A DNA stretch of 64,000 nucleotides. It comes from Incurvaria masculella. Its lineage: Eukaryota > Arthropoda > Insecta > Lepidoptera > Incurvariidae. The DNA is taken from positions 16,634,001 through 16,698,000 of the forward strand of contig OX335649.1 in assembly GCA_946894095.1 (NCBI GenBank), given 5' to 3'. Below, piece after piece: positions 1-11,369 of this stretch; the first letter of the stretch is position 1; the number at the start of each line of letters is the position of its first letter. The position numbers were made by a program, and so were the translations under genes. The notes beneath the pieces were generated by a model, which worked only from the letters and a program-made list of their open reading frames with translations, was not told the DNA's origin and did no database searches.

Positions 1-467
1 AAACGCTTCGCTATGTCAGTACAGAATCACAAATATTGCGTTCGGCCGCTATGATATCGAATCGTGCGCGTTTGATTGTATAGAATTCAGCCCCAGGCGT
101 TTTTAATTCGACTTCGAATTCGGTTCCAATTTATTTGCCCGACAAATGTACAACGTGAAGCTCAGAGTTGTTATTTTGCTGAGATTTTTCGGTCGTTTTC
201 AATTATATTCCTCGCCTCAAATTGGCTCATACCCAGGGATTGAGGCATTAGGAAGGTAAGTCTGGATTTGCTTCGAGTAAAGCTCGCTGGAAAATGAGAT
301 TTAAATAAAGGCTTCTGGGCTAAGTGCGTAAGGGCTGGCGCGGTGATGTAATTAGTTATGGTAATGTAACGCAGAGGGAAATCTCGTTGGCTTCTCTTAG
401 CTACATTTATTTTCAGTTTGGGTCGTTAGTTTCGTCATCAAATATCATGTATTATATTCAACGATTT
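1..467. other. unassigned AT-rich sequence
   Basis: No gene or repeat was recognised. A strong-looking splice donor string (GGAAG|GTAAGT) occurs near 255, but no coding frame leads into it. Confidence 0.5.
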
Positions 468-748
468 TTAGGGTTCCGTTTTCACCCTTTGGGGGCTACT
501 AAGTCTCCGCTATCCGTCCGTCCGCTCGTCTATCACAGAGTTGTATCTCATGAACCGTAATAGGTAGGCAGCTGAAATTTTCACAGAGTGTGTATTTATT
601 TTGCCGCTATAACAACAAATAGGTAAAATAAAAAAAATAAAAAATTAGAGGGGGGTCCCATACAAAAAACGTGATTTTTTTGTGTTACATTTTGTACGAT
701 GGTACGGAACCCTTCGCGTGAGATTCGGACTCGCACTTGGCCGGTTTT
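468..748 (+). repeat. family A repeat (hairpin-ended, GTCC microsatellite)
   Basis: Left end GGGTTCCGTTTTCACCC, an internal run of GTCCGTCC units, the block GGTAGGCAGCTGAAATTTTC, then the right end CTTGGCCGGTTTT. The same architecture recurs about ten times in the window. No protein is encoded, so it is a non-autonomous element. I do not assign a class. Both ends can fold (GGTTCCGT/ACGGAACC and GAGTC/GACTC). Confidence 0.85.
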
Positions 749-1598
749 CTTCAATAACATAACCCCAATGCTGCTCGTAAGTTTATTTTAAGGGCGCGAT
801 AACACCTGATTGCATTCAGTTCCGTAAGGGCGTAAGTGAAATCACATTTAATGATTTTAAAAATAACTACAAATAAACTAAAAAAATAGATAAAAAAATA
901 CGATACGATTTGATAGTTTGGTCAAAATGGTAAATGTCTGCAGATTCATTCTATGTTTAAAAATTTTTTTGCTTGAGTTTTATGCATATTTGCCTAGTTT
1001 GATAATTATAAGCATCAAGGACTTAATATATAGCATAGCATATGCTAATAGTATAGCAAGACCGTGGATAGGTTTTTTTTTACTTTGGGAATTCGTCTTA
1101 GTTATGTTTAAATATAGTTTTGTTTACGCCTTTCTCAAAACTGAACGCAATCGGCTATCATCACGCCTTTAATAAAAGGTACGTGTAGGTATCATCACTA
1201 AATCTCATTCACTCATGGAGTTATCTCATTCCTTGATATTAGAATGCAATAACTTTAATGACCAATGACTTGATGACGTATCGTGACGATACATAGCCAT
1301 CCTTACATAAAACCACACTGCAGGTTTAAAACAAAACACGAATGTTTACGTGAAGAATCCCACCACTTCGGTAGGAGTGGCTCTAGCGACCGCTAGATGA
1401 CAGCGAAGGGCTTGTCAATCTCAACAAATACGGAATCCACAGCAATGAGATTTTCAAGAAATGTGATATGTATGTATGTATAATCGGCCATCGGGCAAAA
1501 CGGCAAAATGCAAAACATACCATTCGCGGGTATTTCGCCACCGGCGAATTGTATGTTTTGCTGATTCGGGTCCAGCCTTGCAATGTATTTGTAAAGTA
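749..1598. other. unassigned AT-rich sequence
   Basis: No gene recognised. Near 1512-1563 a short inverted repeat pairs CAAAACATAC with TGTATGTTTTG around CGCGGGTATTTCGCC. Confidence 0.5.
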
Positions 1599-2012
1599 GT
1601 TTTTTTTTTATGCGATCTGACATGGATGGCTAATACCACACAACTACCTTTATGATATTAGCCCAATACACCACATTCCCGAAGGAATTAGGTGCCATGC
1701 CAGGACCTTCCCTTTATGAGCACGGCTACATTGAACTGGATGGAAAACACGGACAAATTTTCATTGCCGCTTCGAGCATCTTTTCATCCGATGCGATGGT
1801 ACCAACTCGGGCGGGCTTAAACCCTACCACCTAGTAGGGGAAGGGGACCTACAGTTTTACATGGATTCCGAACCATGGAGCAACTCGTATTCGTGACGAA
1901 ATGCACTTATCGAACTCTGAAAGAGATAGACAGTTGCAACAGGTGCAAGTTGGTATTGAACCCGGGCCTCTGGTACGCTAGGCCAGTCCCCGCGCCACTA
2001 GGCTACGAGCCG
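1599..2012 (-). repeat. SINE, tRNA-head type (family B)
   Basis: Read on the minus strand it starts at the right with the box A-like TAGCCTAGTGGCGCGG and a box B-like GGTTCAATACC. It then runs through the shared body (CTACTAGGTGGTAGGGTT, CCATCCAGTTCAATGTAGCC) and ends in CATGTCAGATCGCAT plus an A-run. It is almost full length. The body and tail are identical in plan to the 5S-head copies. Confidence 0.85.
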
Positions 2013-2107
2013 AGTTCTTTTTACTGGGATCTTTCTTCAATTAATGTGTTCTTGCTTCACGATCGATTATACATACATATCACGTTCCTTGGAATAGCGA
2101 CGAAACC

Positions 2108-2630
2108 TTAAACCGACGAGACTAAGCCTAACTCATTCGCGGGCACGGTACAAAACCGTGCTATTGCGCTCTGGGACCTTCTATGTTTCAAAGAAAAAGC
2201 CACACATGCCAACATGTCCACAAAGCAGACAATGCGCTTAGTGTTCGATTTGCTAAGATTTACGAAAATTTAAATTACAAATCAACTTCTAGCTAGAAGA
2301 AAACCACGACCGCTGTAGTCAAATATAAAAAAAAAACTAAATTAACATTTTCATGAAACAAGCTATGTCTGATGACTCATCTTTTTAGATGTATGGATTT
2401 TATCGTTGAGTAATCCACCTCCAAAGTTATTGTATAAAACACGCGAAAAATTCGAAATTCCAGACCTTATAACTTAAAAACCAAACACAATTGTACAATG
2501 CCAACGATCACCAGACATCTAGTTTAATCAAATAAAGCTATTTTGAGCAAAATTTTGGATCTCTGACAAGAAATATGGGCGTGATCTTCTTTCCCCGTTT
2601 GAATGGGGAGTTGAGCGGAATAGGCCACCT
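2108..2630 (+). mobile_element. family C MITE (TTAA-bounded), degraded ends
   Basis: The body matches the four other copies: GCACGGTACAAAACCGTGCT, CTCTGGGACCTTCT, CGACCGCTGTAGT, GGGCGTGATCTTCTTTCCCC. The left end keeps TTAA at 2108. The right terminal inverted repeat is diverged (AATAGGCCACCT) and its TTAA is lost. It encodes no protein. Confidence 0.8.
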
Positions 2631-3228
2631 CAGGCACGTATACAGGGGGGGGATAGTTGGGATTTATCCCCCCCCCGAAACCTGACTGAAAAAAAAAACG
2701 GTAAACGTGACTAAAAAACCGGCCAAGTACGAGTCGGACTCGCACACGAAGGGTTCCGTACCATCGTACAAGATTTAACACAAAAAAATCACGTTTTTTG
2801 TATGGGACCCCCTTTAATTATTATTATTATTTTATTTTACCTATTTGTTGTTATAGCGGCAAAATAAATACACACTGTGAAAATTCCAACTGTCTAGCTA
2901 TCACGGTTTCAGAGATACAGCCCTGTGACAGACGGACAGACGGACGGACGGACGAACGGACGGACAGACGGACGGACAGTGGAGGCTTAGTAATAGGGTT
3001 CCGTTTTCACCCTTTGGGTACGGAACCCTAAAAAACGTAAAAAAATACTTAGATAATGTTCATCTAAAATACTTATAAGTGTGTGACTAAAATACGGACG
3101 GTACTTCTTTAAGTTATTAAACATTATAGTACAGTGATTACAGCGATTTTTACACAGTTCACATGGTTGTTTCAATGTTTGTCCCCCCCCCTAACCAAAA
3201 GTCTGGATACGTGGCTGGCCACCTTAAA
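2620..3228. mobile_element. possible MITE with G8/C8 inner ends, carrying a nested family A copy
   Basis: The left end GGCACGTATACAGGGGGGG is roughly the inverted complement of the right end CCCCCCCCTAACCAAAAG...GGATACGTGGCTGG. The interior is unrelated to the other families and is interrupted by the family A copy at 2713-3036. No second copy in the window confirms the borders. Confidence 0.45.
2713..3036 (-). repeat. family A repeat, minus orientation, nested
   Basis: It begins AAACCGGCCAAGTACGAGTC and ends CTTTGGGTACGGAACCCTAA. The internal tract is GACGGACG units extending over about 60 bp. It sits inside the element at 2620-3228. Confidence 0.85.
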
Positions 3229-3896
3229 ATATATTTTCGGCGGTAGTAATAACATACGTCACTTTGCATGCACACGTTACGTCAAAGCCATAAATCTAGA
3301 CCTAATTTGAATAAATTTGGTCTTACCGATTTGTCCATGAATTTTCTCGATCGCAAGTCAGATCAAATTTAGCGTCCCTTGTCCCAGATATGAAAGATCC
3401 AACTGCATCCCGCAATTTACATCTTTGACAACTGAATTCTAACTTTTCACTTCGGACCGGCGACGTCCTTCAACATTTCTCCCTATTCGTTTCCCGCCAA
3501 GGTCGCGTTTCCATCGCGCGTGTCGAGTCTGGGTTCTCATGAATAATGTACTCGAAAACATCGTCCCGCAGGTCCGGGCTTATTGTTGCATGGTGACCCC
3601 GATTATCCGGAAAACTTGCCCGAATCTCTTTATCGCGGCGTGTCGCGTGCGGACTCGCTGCGCTCATCACAATTATCCCGCGATTGCCGTATAATACGGA
3701 CTCTTGCAGCTGTAGGTGGGGTACGTCTGGAAGGATCTTTGTTCGTGGTTACGCAGGATTATTTAAGCAGCTGGTGGTATGGTCTCTCGCGTCTTTCTGT
3801 ATTATCTCAGTTCTAAAGGGCTGAACATTCTTCGGTGGGAAAGAAAACCACTGCCAACTGTAATAATTGAAACACGACCTATATTGGAATAAAAAC
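3229..3896. other. unassigned sequence
   Basis: Mixed composition, moderately GC-rich around 3450-3740. Short open frames show no recognisable motif. No repeat from the window matches. Confidence 0.5.
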
Positions 3897-4282
3897 ATTT
3901 TTTTTTTATGTGACTGGACATGATGGCTAATACCACACCTTCTGTCATGGTATTAGCCCAACACACCACATGGGAACTAGGTGCCATGCCAGGACCTTCC
4001 TTATATTGCTCGGCTACATTGAACTGGATGGAAAACACGGACAATTTTTATTGCCGCTTCGACCATCGTTCATTCAATGCGATGGTACCAACCCGGGCGG
4101 GATTAACCCTACCACCTAGTAAGTAAGGAAGGGGACCTACAGTTTAACGTGGAATCCGAACCACGGCCAGCCTCTCTCAACGGTCTAATGGTCACCCATC
4201 CAAGACCAGACCGGACCCAGCGTTGCTTAACTTCGGAGAGCGATCGCCGAAGTGTCAAGCCACTGGGCCACTGAGGCTGACC
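3897..4282 (-). repeat. SINE, hybrid tRNA/5S-head type (family B)
   Basis: On the minus strand the head runs TGGCCCAGTGGC, then CTCTCCGAAGTTAAGCAACG and GGTCTTGGATGGGTGACC. These are unmistakable 5S rRNA internal-promoter segments. They are followed by the shared SINE body and tail ending CATGTCCAGTCACAT plus an A-run. Nearly full length. Confidence 0.9.
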
Positions 4283-5640
4283 AATCAATCATATCATATC
4301 AATCATATTATATTATTTTACCGCAGGGAACTGTTGATACTCATATAGATAGTTTTTTAAAAAACAGGTTTAATAAATGAAACTGGCAGGCTGTGATTGC
4401 CAGGCCAGGCAATACATGAATTGTAATTTATCACAATTGGGAATTTAAAGTGCAACCATTTATTTGTTATAGATAATCCGCCGGTAAGAAAATGAGCTAC
4501 GTGCTGTAAGATTTTATGTATTTTCAGGACTTCGTCTTTTCCATTGTTCCATTGGTTCACGCTTCCCCCTCTATGACGAATGAGCTCACTTGGCGGATCT
4601 GAGTACGCCATCTCCTCTCTATTTACCGCCCTCCTTGATTGCGGTCCTCGATACGAAAGCATTCTGGGGAGGCAGTTGTGGAGGAGTTTCGAGTGTTATC
4701 GACGGAAAAACTGTTGCCTGCGGTACATACAATGACGTGTAGTTAGAAAAACGTTCGTAGGTAAAACGAAAAGGTCCAAACTGTAAAATGTAACGTATAA
4801 CTTTGAGCGCGTACTTCTTGTATCATACAACAGAGGTAATTTGTTAAATGTGGATAAAATGTTGGTTATAAGGTGGAAGGTGGATATATGGTGGATAAGA
4901 TAATCCAAGTTTATCGGTGTAATCCCTAAAAAAATGTTTTTATACCTACCTCTTAATATATTGAGGTATGCATATCTTCAGAATGTGGCTCTTCGTGAGT
5001 AATGTCATTACGCTACTCAATAAAAGATGGCACTGCGCTATATCGTGGCACTACATGACAACACAGAAATGTCGCCGAGATAAAATCGGTAACACAGGCT
5101 ACTGTTTTACAAACGAAATAGATCCGTGCCTGGGGACGACATGCGACAGGCCAATCTCACTTCGCACTTTTGAGTTCGCACTAGGTTTCCATGTCTATAT
5201 AAAATATTGTGATACTACTTTGCATACCCTGGTGGGTATGCAATGTACCCTTTTCGTCAGACGACCATTGTCGTACTGTTCCCGGCAGCCCTGTCAGAAT
5301 ACATATGTGAACAGCCGGGTTCTGGAACTGTACGCACTTCCCCAAGCACAGATTTCCTCGCGGTGATTTCCTTCAGCGAAGAACCCATGCGTCGCTAATC
5401 ATCGAATCCTTAGACCACACGTAGTGCTGACATAATCATAATTTTGGTCACCCCGATTCGCGGTTTTATAGTAATGAGATCAAACTAGACCTCGACGAGA
5501 TTATCCGACTGGCCAGTCAGAGTTTGCCGGGAGCGCGTCTAGGTGTTTACGTACTTGCCTGGAGCTATTCACTTTAGGATCTCCTAAGTTGCCAGGTTCG
5601 CTGGTAGAACCAAATTGCGATCAAGCAGCGTAACAGACTA
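4283..5640. other. unassigned sequence
   Basis: No gene or repeat family recognised. Begins with an ATCATATCA-type AT-rich short repeat. A frame at 4968-5366 stays open for 132 codons but has irregular composition and no motif. Confidence 0.5.
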
Positions 5641-6281
5641 TTAAGGCGCTAGGACTAGTCAACTACTCGCGCTATACAAATGCACCTTTAAACAAATTTG
5701 ATAATATGTAGTGAAACGCCCCAACATGTCCAAATGGAACTCCAGACTGATAATGGATTGTTAATATTTTTTTATTTCACCATTTATTTAAATAATAATA
5801 AAAATAAAAAAGTCGATTTTTCACATTAGAAATCTGAAAGTAATATGATTTATAGATACATGCAAAAACAGCATATATGTATAAACAAATAATTCGGTTT
5901 GCTTTTAGATTTTTACATTTAGGCAAAAAAGTTCGGAAATGGACACCGGTTCCGCAATGTATTTTGTATAGAAAAAAGAAACATACATTAACGAAAATAG
6001 GTTAATCCATAGACAAGGAATCAAATATTGTAAGAATGACACTTCTAATCGTCGGACTTAGGGCCGAGTGCACGAAAGGACAAAAAATCAAAATTAACGT
6101 CAAAGTATGATCAAACGCGTCACTTTGTGTGGACAGTATGGAAGGATCTCTATGCCAATCACTAAAAATTACGTGTTTGAACATTGATTAACTCATCCAT
6201 TTCTTCGTGCAACCGGGGCTTAGTCAGGTAACTTGGGGTGCCTCGTCTAACTTTGCGATTTGGTTAGTACCAGGGCCTTAA
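5641..6281 (+). mobile_element. family F MITE with a nested family E insertion
   Basis: Ends are TTAAGGCGCTAGGACTAG and, inverted, TTAAGGCCCTGGTACTAAC. Removing the nested element and its duplicated TTA leaves 479 bp, nearly the same as the second copy at 38625-39104 (480 bp, opposite orientation). No coding capacity. Confidence 0.8.
6061..6219 (+). mobile_element. family E Harbinger/Tourist-like MITE
   Basis: Inverted ends GGGCCGAGTGCACGAA and TTCGTGCAACCGGGGC are flanked by TTA on both sides (6058-6060 and 6220-6222). The uninterrupted family F copy at 38625-39104 has a single TTA at this place. That proves insertion with a 3-bp TTA duplication, as in the PIF/Harbinger superfamily. Confidence 0.8.
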
Positions 6282-7279
6282 AGCATGTGTCGAAGATTTA
6301 TGTGCTTCTCCAAACGTACTTATTAGATTTTTTTTTATTATTGGTTCAATTTGCACCTAGGCAAACACGTTAGTTCAATGGTTTCGCTATCCTATTCTTG
6401 CATGCCGGTCCGCGGTGTGCGCTGGTCACGGTGGAGGGAGGGGGGGGGGGTGTGTGGTCGCCTTTGACATTAGCCCGCGGCGGAGCACCCTCTGGCGGCA
6501 CTCGACCGCCATCGCCGCACGGCTCCGTACACGGACATACACAAACACTACGCCAGCACCACTCAGCATGGAGGACCTCGACTGTTTTGATCATCGAGCC
6601 AACTCAATATTTTTTTTAAAAATCAAGTCATATCAAGTTGTTTAAGATGGTTATACTAGCCAATGCGAATGGATTGATTGCGTTATGTTCCTGATATCTA
6701 TGGAATAAGAACATGAAAAAAAAAATTATAATTCCAGCTAACATTCTAACAAAACAGAAAGAAAAATGTTAAATAAATTTATATTTTATGCATGGAAAAC
6801 ATTTTCGAAGTCAGGTCTCAAATATATTCTTTTTCAAGTTTGCGGTTTATATTGACATTACCTAATATTTTTTACATAATTTCACCTATATATAATTTAC
6901 TATTAACTATTAACTATTATAATTTACCTAATATCATTACCTAATTTTAATACCATTTCAAAGATCTTAACATTATCTACCCGTTCAGCGAAGAACATGT
7001 TTTACTTTTCTCAATTTCTTTAACGAAACAATAAAAAAAACCGGCCTCACGCGTTATGCGGGTTGGTCACATTTAGAAAGAATTATAAATTTCTAGCTGC
7101 TCTAACTAAGCGAGACGTCGGGCTCTGGCTATCTCGTTTTAATCGCCAAAAATTGGTCCAAAATGTTTAGGTATGAGGATGCTCTTAATATCCTCTCAAT
7201 CGTCATCATTCCATGTAGACACTAAAAGTGCACCGAAAACAGTTTGTCAATGTTGATAGTCAAAAAGTGTACAGGGTTT
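6282..7279. other. unassigned sequence with a GC-rich patch
   Basis: 6395-6600 is GC-rich and contains a run of about 12 G with no convincing coding frame. 6700-7000 is AT-rich with ACTATTAACTAT and AATTTACC short repeats. Confidence 0.5.
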
Positions 7280-7558
7280 TTAGGGTTCTGTACTCAAAGG
7301 GTGAAAACGGAACCCTATTACTAAGCCTCCGCTGTCCGTCCGTCTGTCACAGGGCTGTATCTCAGTAACCGTAACAGGTAGACAGCTGAAATTTTCACAG
7401 AGTGTGTATTATTTTGCCGCTACAACAACAAATAGGTAAGAATAAAAAAAAATTAAAATTAAAGGGGGCTCCCATACAAAAAACGTGTTTTTTTGTTTTT
7501 TTTTACGATGGTACGGAACCCTTCGTGTGCGAGTCCGACTCGCACTTGGCCGGTTTTT
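7280..7558 (+). repeat. family A repeat, first of a tandem pair
   Basis: Full copy from GGGTTCTGTACTCAAAGGG to CTTGGCCGGTTTTT, with a short GTCC tract. It is directly followed by a second copy in the same orientation. Confidence 0.85.
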
Positions 7559-7847
7559 AGGGTTCCGTACCCAAAGGGTGCCAACGGAACCCTATTACTA
7601 AGCCTCCGCTGTCCGTCCGTCCGTCCGTCTGTCACAGGGCTGTATCTAATGAACCGTAATAGGTAGGCAGCTGGAATTTTCACAAAGTGTGTATTTATTT
7701 TGCCGCTATAACAACAAATAGGTAAAATTTCAAAATAATTTAAAAGAAAGGGGGCTCCCATACAAACAACATAATTTTTTGGTGTTAAATCATGTACGAT
7801 GGTACGGAACCCTTCGTGTGCGAGTCCGACTCGCACTTGGCCGGTTT
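7559..7847 (+). repeat. family A repeat, second of a tandem pair
   Basis: Full copy from AGGGTTCCGTACCCAAAGGG to CTTGGCCGGTTT. It abuts the previous copy with no spacer, head to tail. Open frames on the minus strand over the pair simply read through the repeats. Confidence 0.85.
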
Positions 7848-8116
7848 GTTCATGACAAACCAGCACGGATGTGGATTTTCGGACTAATGTGCAGCTATCG
7901 AGGTGTTTTTAGATTACGTGTGAAAACTCCCAGGTTGAAGGAATGAGGAAAGGGACTCACCGGCAGACAGTTCGTGCCGATCAAAGCCACGTTTTTGACA
8001 CGCGTCGTGGTATATGTGTATCACTATTTTTATTTCGAAACTGAGGATATATTTTTTTACCGTCAGATCTCTAACTTTCGGTAGATACGTCGAACAAAAG
8101 AGAACAATAGGAAAGG

Positions 8117-8222
8117 ATGGTTTTCGCAGCCCCCCTGAATGTTCGAAAACCCACGGGCCGGGCGTCGTCGGGCACCTTTAGGTCCTGCGACGCCATATGC
8201 CGCCCTTAACATTAAAAAAACG
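8117..8222. repeat. family G repeat fragment
   Basis: Shares GGTTTTCGCAGCCCCCCTGA, TTCGAAAAC and GGGCACCTTTAGGTCCTG with 21137-21241. No coding content and no borders defined. Confidence 0.6.
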
Positions 8223-8536
8223 GATTGAATGTGAGACCTCGCGTTCCCCTGCCGACACGCCGACGAGACAACAGCCAGCCTGTTCCGCTCCGAGCGGCAC
8301 TCCAAATGCAGCTCCACTATTTGCGGGCGTGCTGACGTTAATTTGAGAGCTATAAGCTATAATATCTCCTCTCCGATATTGGATGCAGAGATATCGAAGC
8401 AGATATTGGTCAAATAGTCGCAAAACAAGTAACATCACGATTCCTGAAAATACACACATACATCCATAAATACGATCACAGCTACTTGTTTCGTTTTCTC
8501 TGCAGCCACCGTCTTTTCATGCATGCTATACGATGA

Positions 8537-8573
8537 CGATTTTCGTGAAGGCACCTGGCCTTCACGAAAGTCG
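8537..8573. repeat. short near-perfect hairpin
   Basis: Arms of 16 bp (CGATTTTCGTGAAGGC and GCCTTCACGAAAGTCG) pair with one mismatch around a 5-base loop. It ends 2 bp before the MITE at 8576. Confidence 0.75.
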
Positions 8574-8575
8574 AT

Positions 8576-8821
8576 CAGGGGGTCCATTCAGGTAAGAGTG
8601 AGTTCGAGTTCGGGAGTGAGTTAACCTAAAAATAGCTGGGAAATATATTATTATTTAAATAACGGAACCGTTATTTATACTTCCAACGTATTTGCGGGAC
8701 AGACCAGATTTTTACCTAACTGTAATGATGTTCAAGAAGTGTGGAAACATTGACTATTTAAAAAAGTGAGTTGATATTTAGTGACGAATTCGAACTCACT
8801 CTTGCCCTGAATGGACCCCTG
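8576..8821. mobile_element. hAT-like MITE
   Basis: Terminal inverted repeats of about 30 bp: CAGGGGGTCCATTCAGG...AGAGTGAGTTCGA against TCGAACTCACTCTTGCCCTG...GGACCCCTG. The CAGGG start is typical of hAT elements. A clear 8-bp target duplication is not seen. 246 bp with no frame. Confidence 0.65.
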
Positions 8822-9591
8822 GTCGTGATTCGCCTAAAAGCACGCATTTCCGCTCGATCCTGCTCTGTTCATTTGTTTCGTCATTCATTTTCACCATAAT
8901 AACATACTCTTCTCAATTCTTGTTATTGCATCTTCTTTCAGCTTACAATATTCTCTTACTCAGCTGGTGTTGAATTTGACCGATAACTCACTTTCCTCAA
9001 GGTATGCATTTATTATACATTCATTTGTAGTCATAGCGAAAAACATTAAAACATTGGAAATACAATACAATTGGTCTAACAAAGTCACATTCCATTACCG
9101 CAAGATTGCTGAGCGGAACCAATGCGGCTACCCCACGAATTATCTTTCACTTTTCACGAAACATTAGAACAAGCAGCATCTAGGGGCATTGGCTCTCAGC
9201 GATACGACACGATGCCATATACGCGTTTCAATTTCTTACAAATATTTTTACTACAGACACCAATCATGCGTCGATTTCCATGAAAATACAATCAGTTCCC
9301 CGTTTCTGCTCATCAGTCCGTTTGTTGAGGTTTCAAAGCGATTTCGTTAGAGCCTCACTCCCCGAAGCGAAACTCCATTTCCTTCCTACGGCTTCCGCGC
9401 TCATAAATTCTGAGAAGAATGTATGCAAAGCGCCGCCCTCTACGCTCTCGGTCGCGGGGGAGGGGCGATGTCTTCGCGTCGAGTGTCGGCCAACATCGCG
9501 CCTCACTTTCGCTCGGGCCGCCCCATGGAGTGAGGAAGGACGGGAGGCGAGCGAAAATCATCCGTGTCGCGGCAGCAGCGTTGACACGTCT
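8822..9591. other. unassigned sequence, CpG-rich near 9420-9590
   Basis: No gene recognised. The last 170 bp are GC-rich with open frames in several phases that have no motif. Confidence 0.5.
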
Positions 9592-9905
9592 TAGGCTGAG
9601 ATAAATAGTCGTAACAAAAACTAAGACTAACCAAAAGTACTACTTTGTGACGTCACTTTGACACATTTTGTTAGGACGGAATCTCAAAGAAATGCAAAAT
9701 GACGTCAAAAAGTACTACTTTTGGTTGGTCTTAGTTTCTGTTACGACTATTTATCTCAGCCTGAGACTAACGTGAAGTAGTACTATGTGACGTCATTTCG
9801 ACACACTTTGTATGGACGAAATGTCAAAGTAATGAAAATTTATGTCACAAAGTACTCTTTTTCGTTAGTCTTAGTTTCTGTTGCGAATATTTATCTCAGC
9901 CTTAG
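9592..9905. mobile_element. family D palindromic MITE, one and a half units
   Basis: Starts GGCTGAGATAAATAGTCGTA and ends with its inverted complement near 9762. A partial second unit to 9905 ends with the same inverted terminus. Each unit contains TGACGTCA-like cores (GTGACGTCACTTTGA). A clean single copy is at 35422-35593. Confidence 0.75.
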
Positions 9906-10489
9906 TGATGATTGACCCAACGAAGAGCGAATTTCGAGCGTAGCGTTGCCGTTACAGATTGGGCAAAACATATTTCGTATGTCCGGCTATTCTCCTCTAC
10001 AGGTCTCATTTCTCAATCGATTCTGGTGAAATTTTGTAAGCAGGTTCGATAAATTATATAGATTTTTTTAGTCTACCCAGTTTTTGAAAAAAATTCATTT
10101 TTTTTTTAAATATATCAAATGTTCAAAAAGACAGACTCGCGTGGACTGCAGTTTAGATAGTTAACTAACGGGAAACTAGGAAAGTATGTAGTGATACTTT
10201 CATGCTTCGTTATTTGTAGACTTTTACATTATTATGTTTATTTTTTGTCGCCATAACAACTTTTTCAGACGCCTTATCTACATAACGCAATCACTTGGCG
10301 CAGGCAGACTGACACATTTAGCTTCAGAGAGTTAGTCTTTATCCTGTGAACTCAGATTCAGCCATTTACGTTATCGTTACCATGTTTGTCGCGACCTCCT
10401 GGTCTACCAAGATGGCGTGAACAGCTTGACGTAATCGTTACGTCACTCAAAAAACGGATTTCAAATCTAATGAGCCCGGACCCTACATA
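9906..10489. other. unassigned AT-rich sequence
   Basis: No coding frame and no match to other parts of the window. Confidence 0.5.
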
Positions 10490-10598
10490 TTTTTTTATGC
10501 AACCTGACTTTGATGGCTAATATCACACAACTACCGTTATGATATAAACCCAATACACCACATTCCCGAAGGAATTAGGTGCCACGCCAGGACCTAGC
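10490..10598 (-). repeat. SINE tail fragment (family B)
   Basis: Contains the terminal part of the SINE: GATGGCTAATATCACACAAC, CACATTCCCGAAGGAATTAG and GCCAGGACCT. The body and head are absent. Confidence 0.75.
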
Positions 10599-11369
10599 GA
10601 TAGCGATAGCCCATATAGCGATTTGAAAAGTTGCCGCATCTTCGCGTCGCCACTCCGGTCCTTGCTCGATGGGACCACCCTCTCGCCCTCCCCCCCCCCG
10701 CCTCGCCCTCCCCCCTCCTTCACCTCGCTCCACTCTCGCCGCCACCTCTCATCTGCGTCTTAGACTATTGTTTGCTCTGTAAAAAGGTTCGCGGCTCACC
10801 TCAGGGGCGTCGTGTCTCGGGGTTTATATTGGGTGTTAGCGCGATCATTGGACTGTCGGATGAAGACGGTCGCTTTTGTTTAGGATTAGTGCTGAGTACC
10901 TAATTTTGCGTTATTTTATCGCCCGATTCTATTTTAATATTTTTTGAGGTAAGGATTATTTTCCTACCCCATTCAGCGTGGTATAAAGGTTGACACTTAT
11001 CGCTCGTTATGAAAGCTTCCTTTGAAGGATATATATTAGTGTTTTTGCAAGTTGTACACACTTGTGACACTTGTGACACTCTGTTAGACATTATCCGAAG
11101 CAAATTTTCTATATCAGTATTTCTCAAAGTGTGCGATAACGCCTCCTAGGCGGAGCTAGAGGTCTACACTACACTACATCGATTATTTCGTTCTTATTCT
11201 CGCTCAGTTTGATTGTAAAGAATAAATCATTTAGGGTGGGTAATATTAGAAAAAAATACAAGAGCCATCGCTTCAATGCTCCCATTTCATGATGAAACGC
11301 CGGTTTCTGTTTCAGCTTTGCCTAACTTCTCCGATCGTGTAACGAACACTTCACACGAGACGTCCAAAC
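10599..11369. other. unassigned sequence with a long pyrimidine tract
   Basis: 10677-10750 is almost entirely C and T on the + strand (C10 run plus CCTC repeats). The rest shows no gene and no recognised repeat. Confidence 0.5.

Noticed and set aside
160..262. Possible exon ending at a GGAAG|GTAAGT donor near 255
   Set aside because: No frame leading to it resembles canoe or any known protein, and no acceptor could be chosen. It may be a noncoding exon but cannot be supported.
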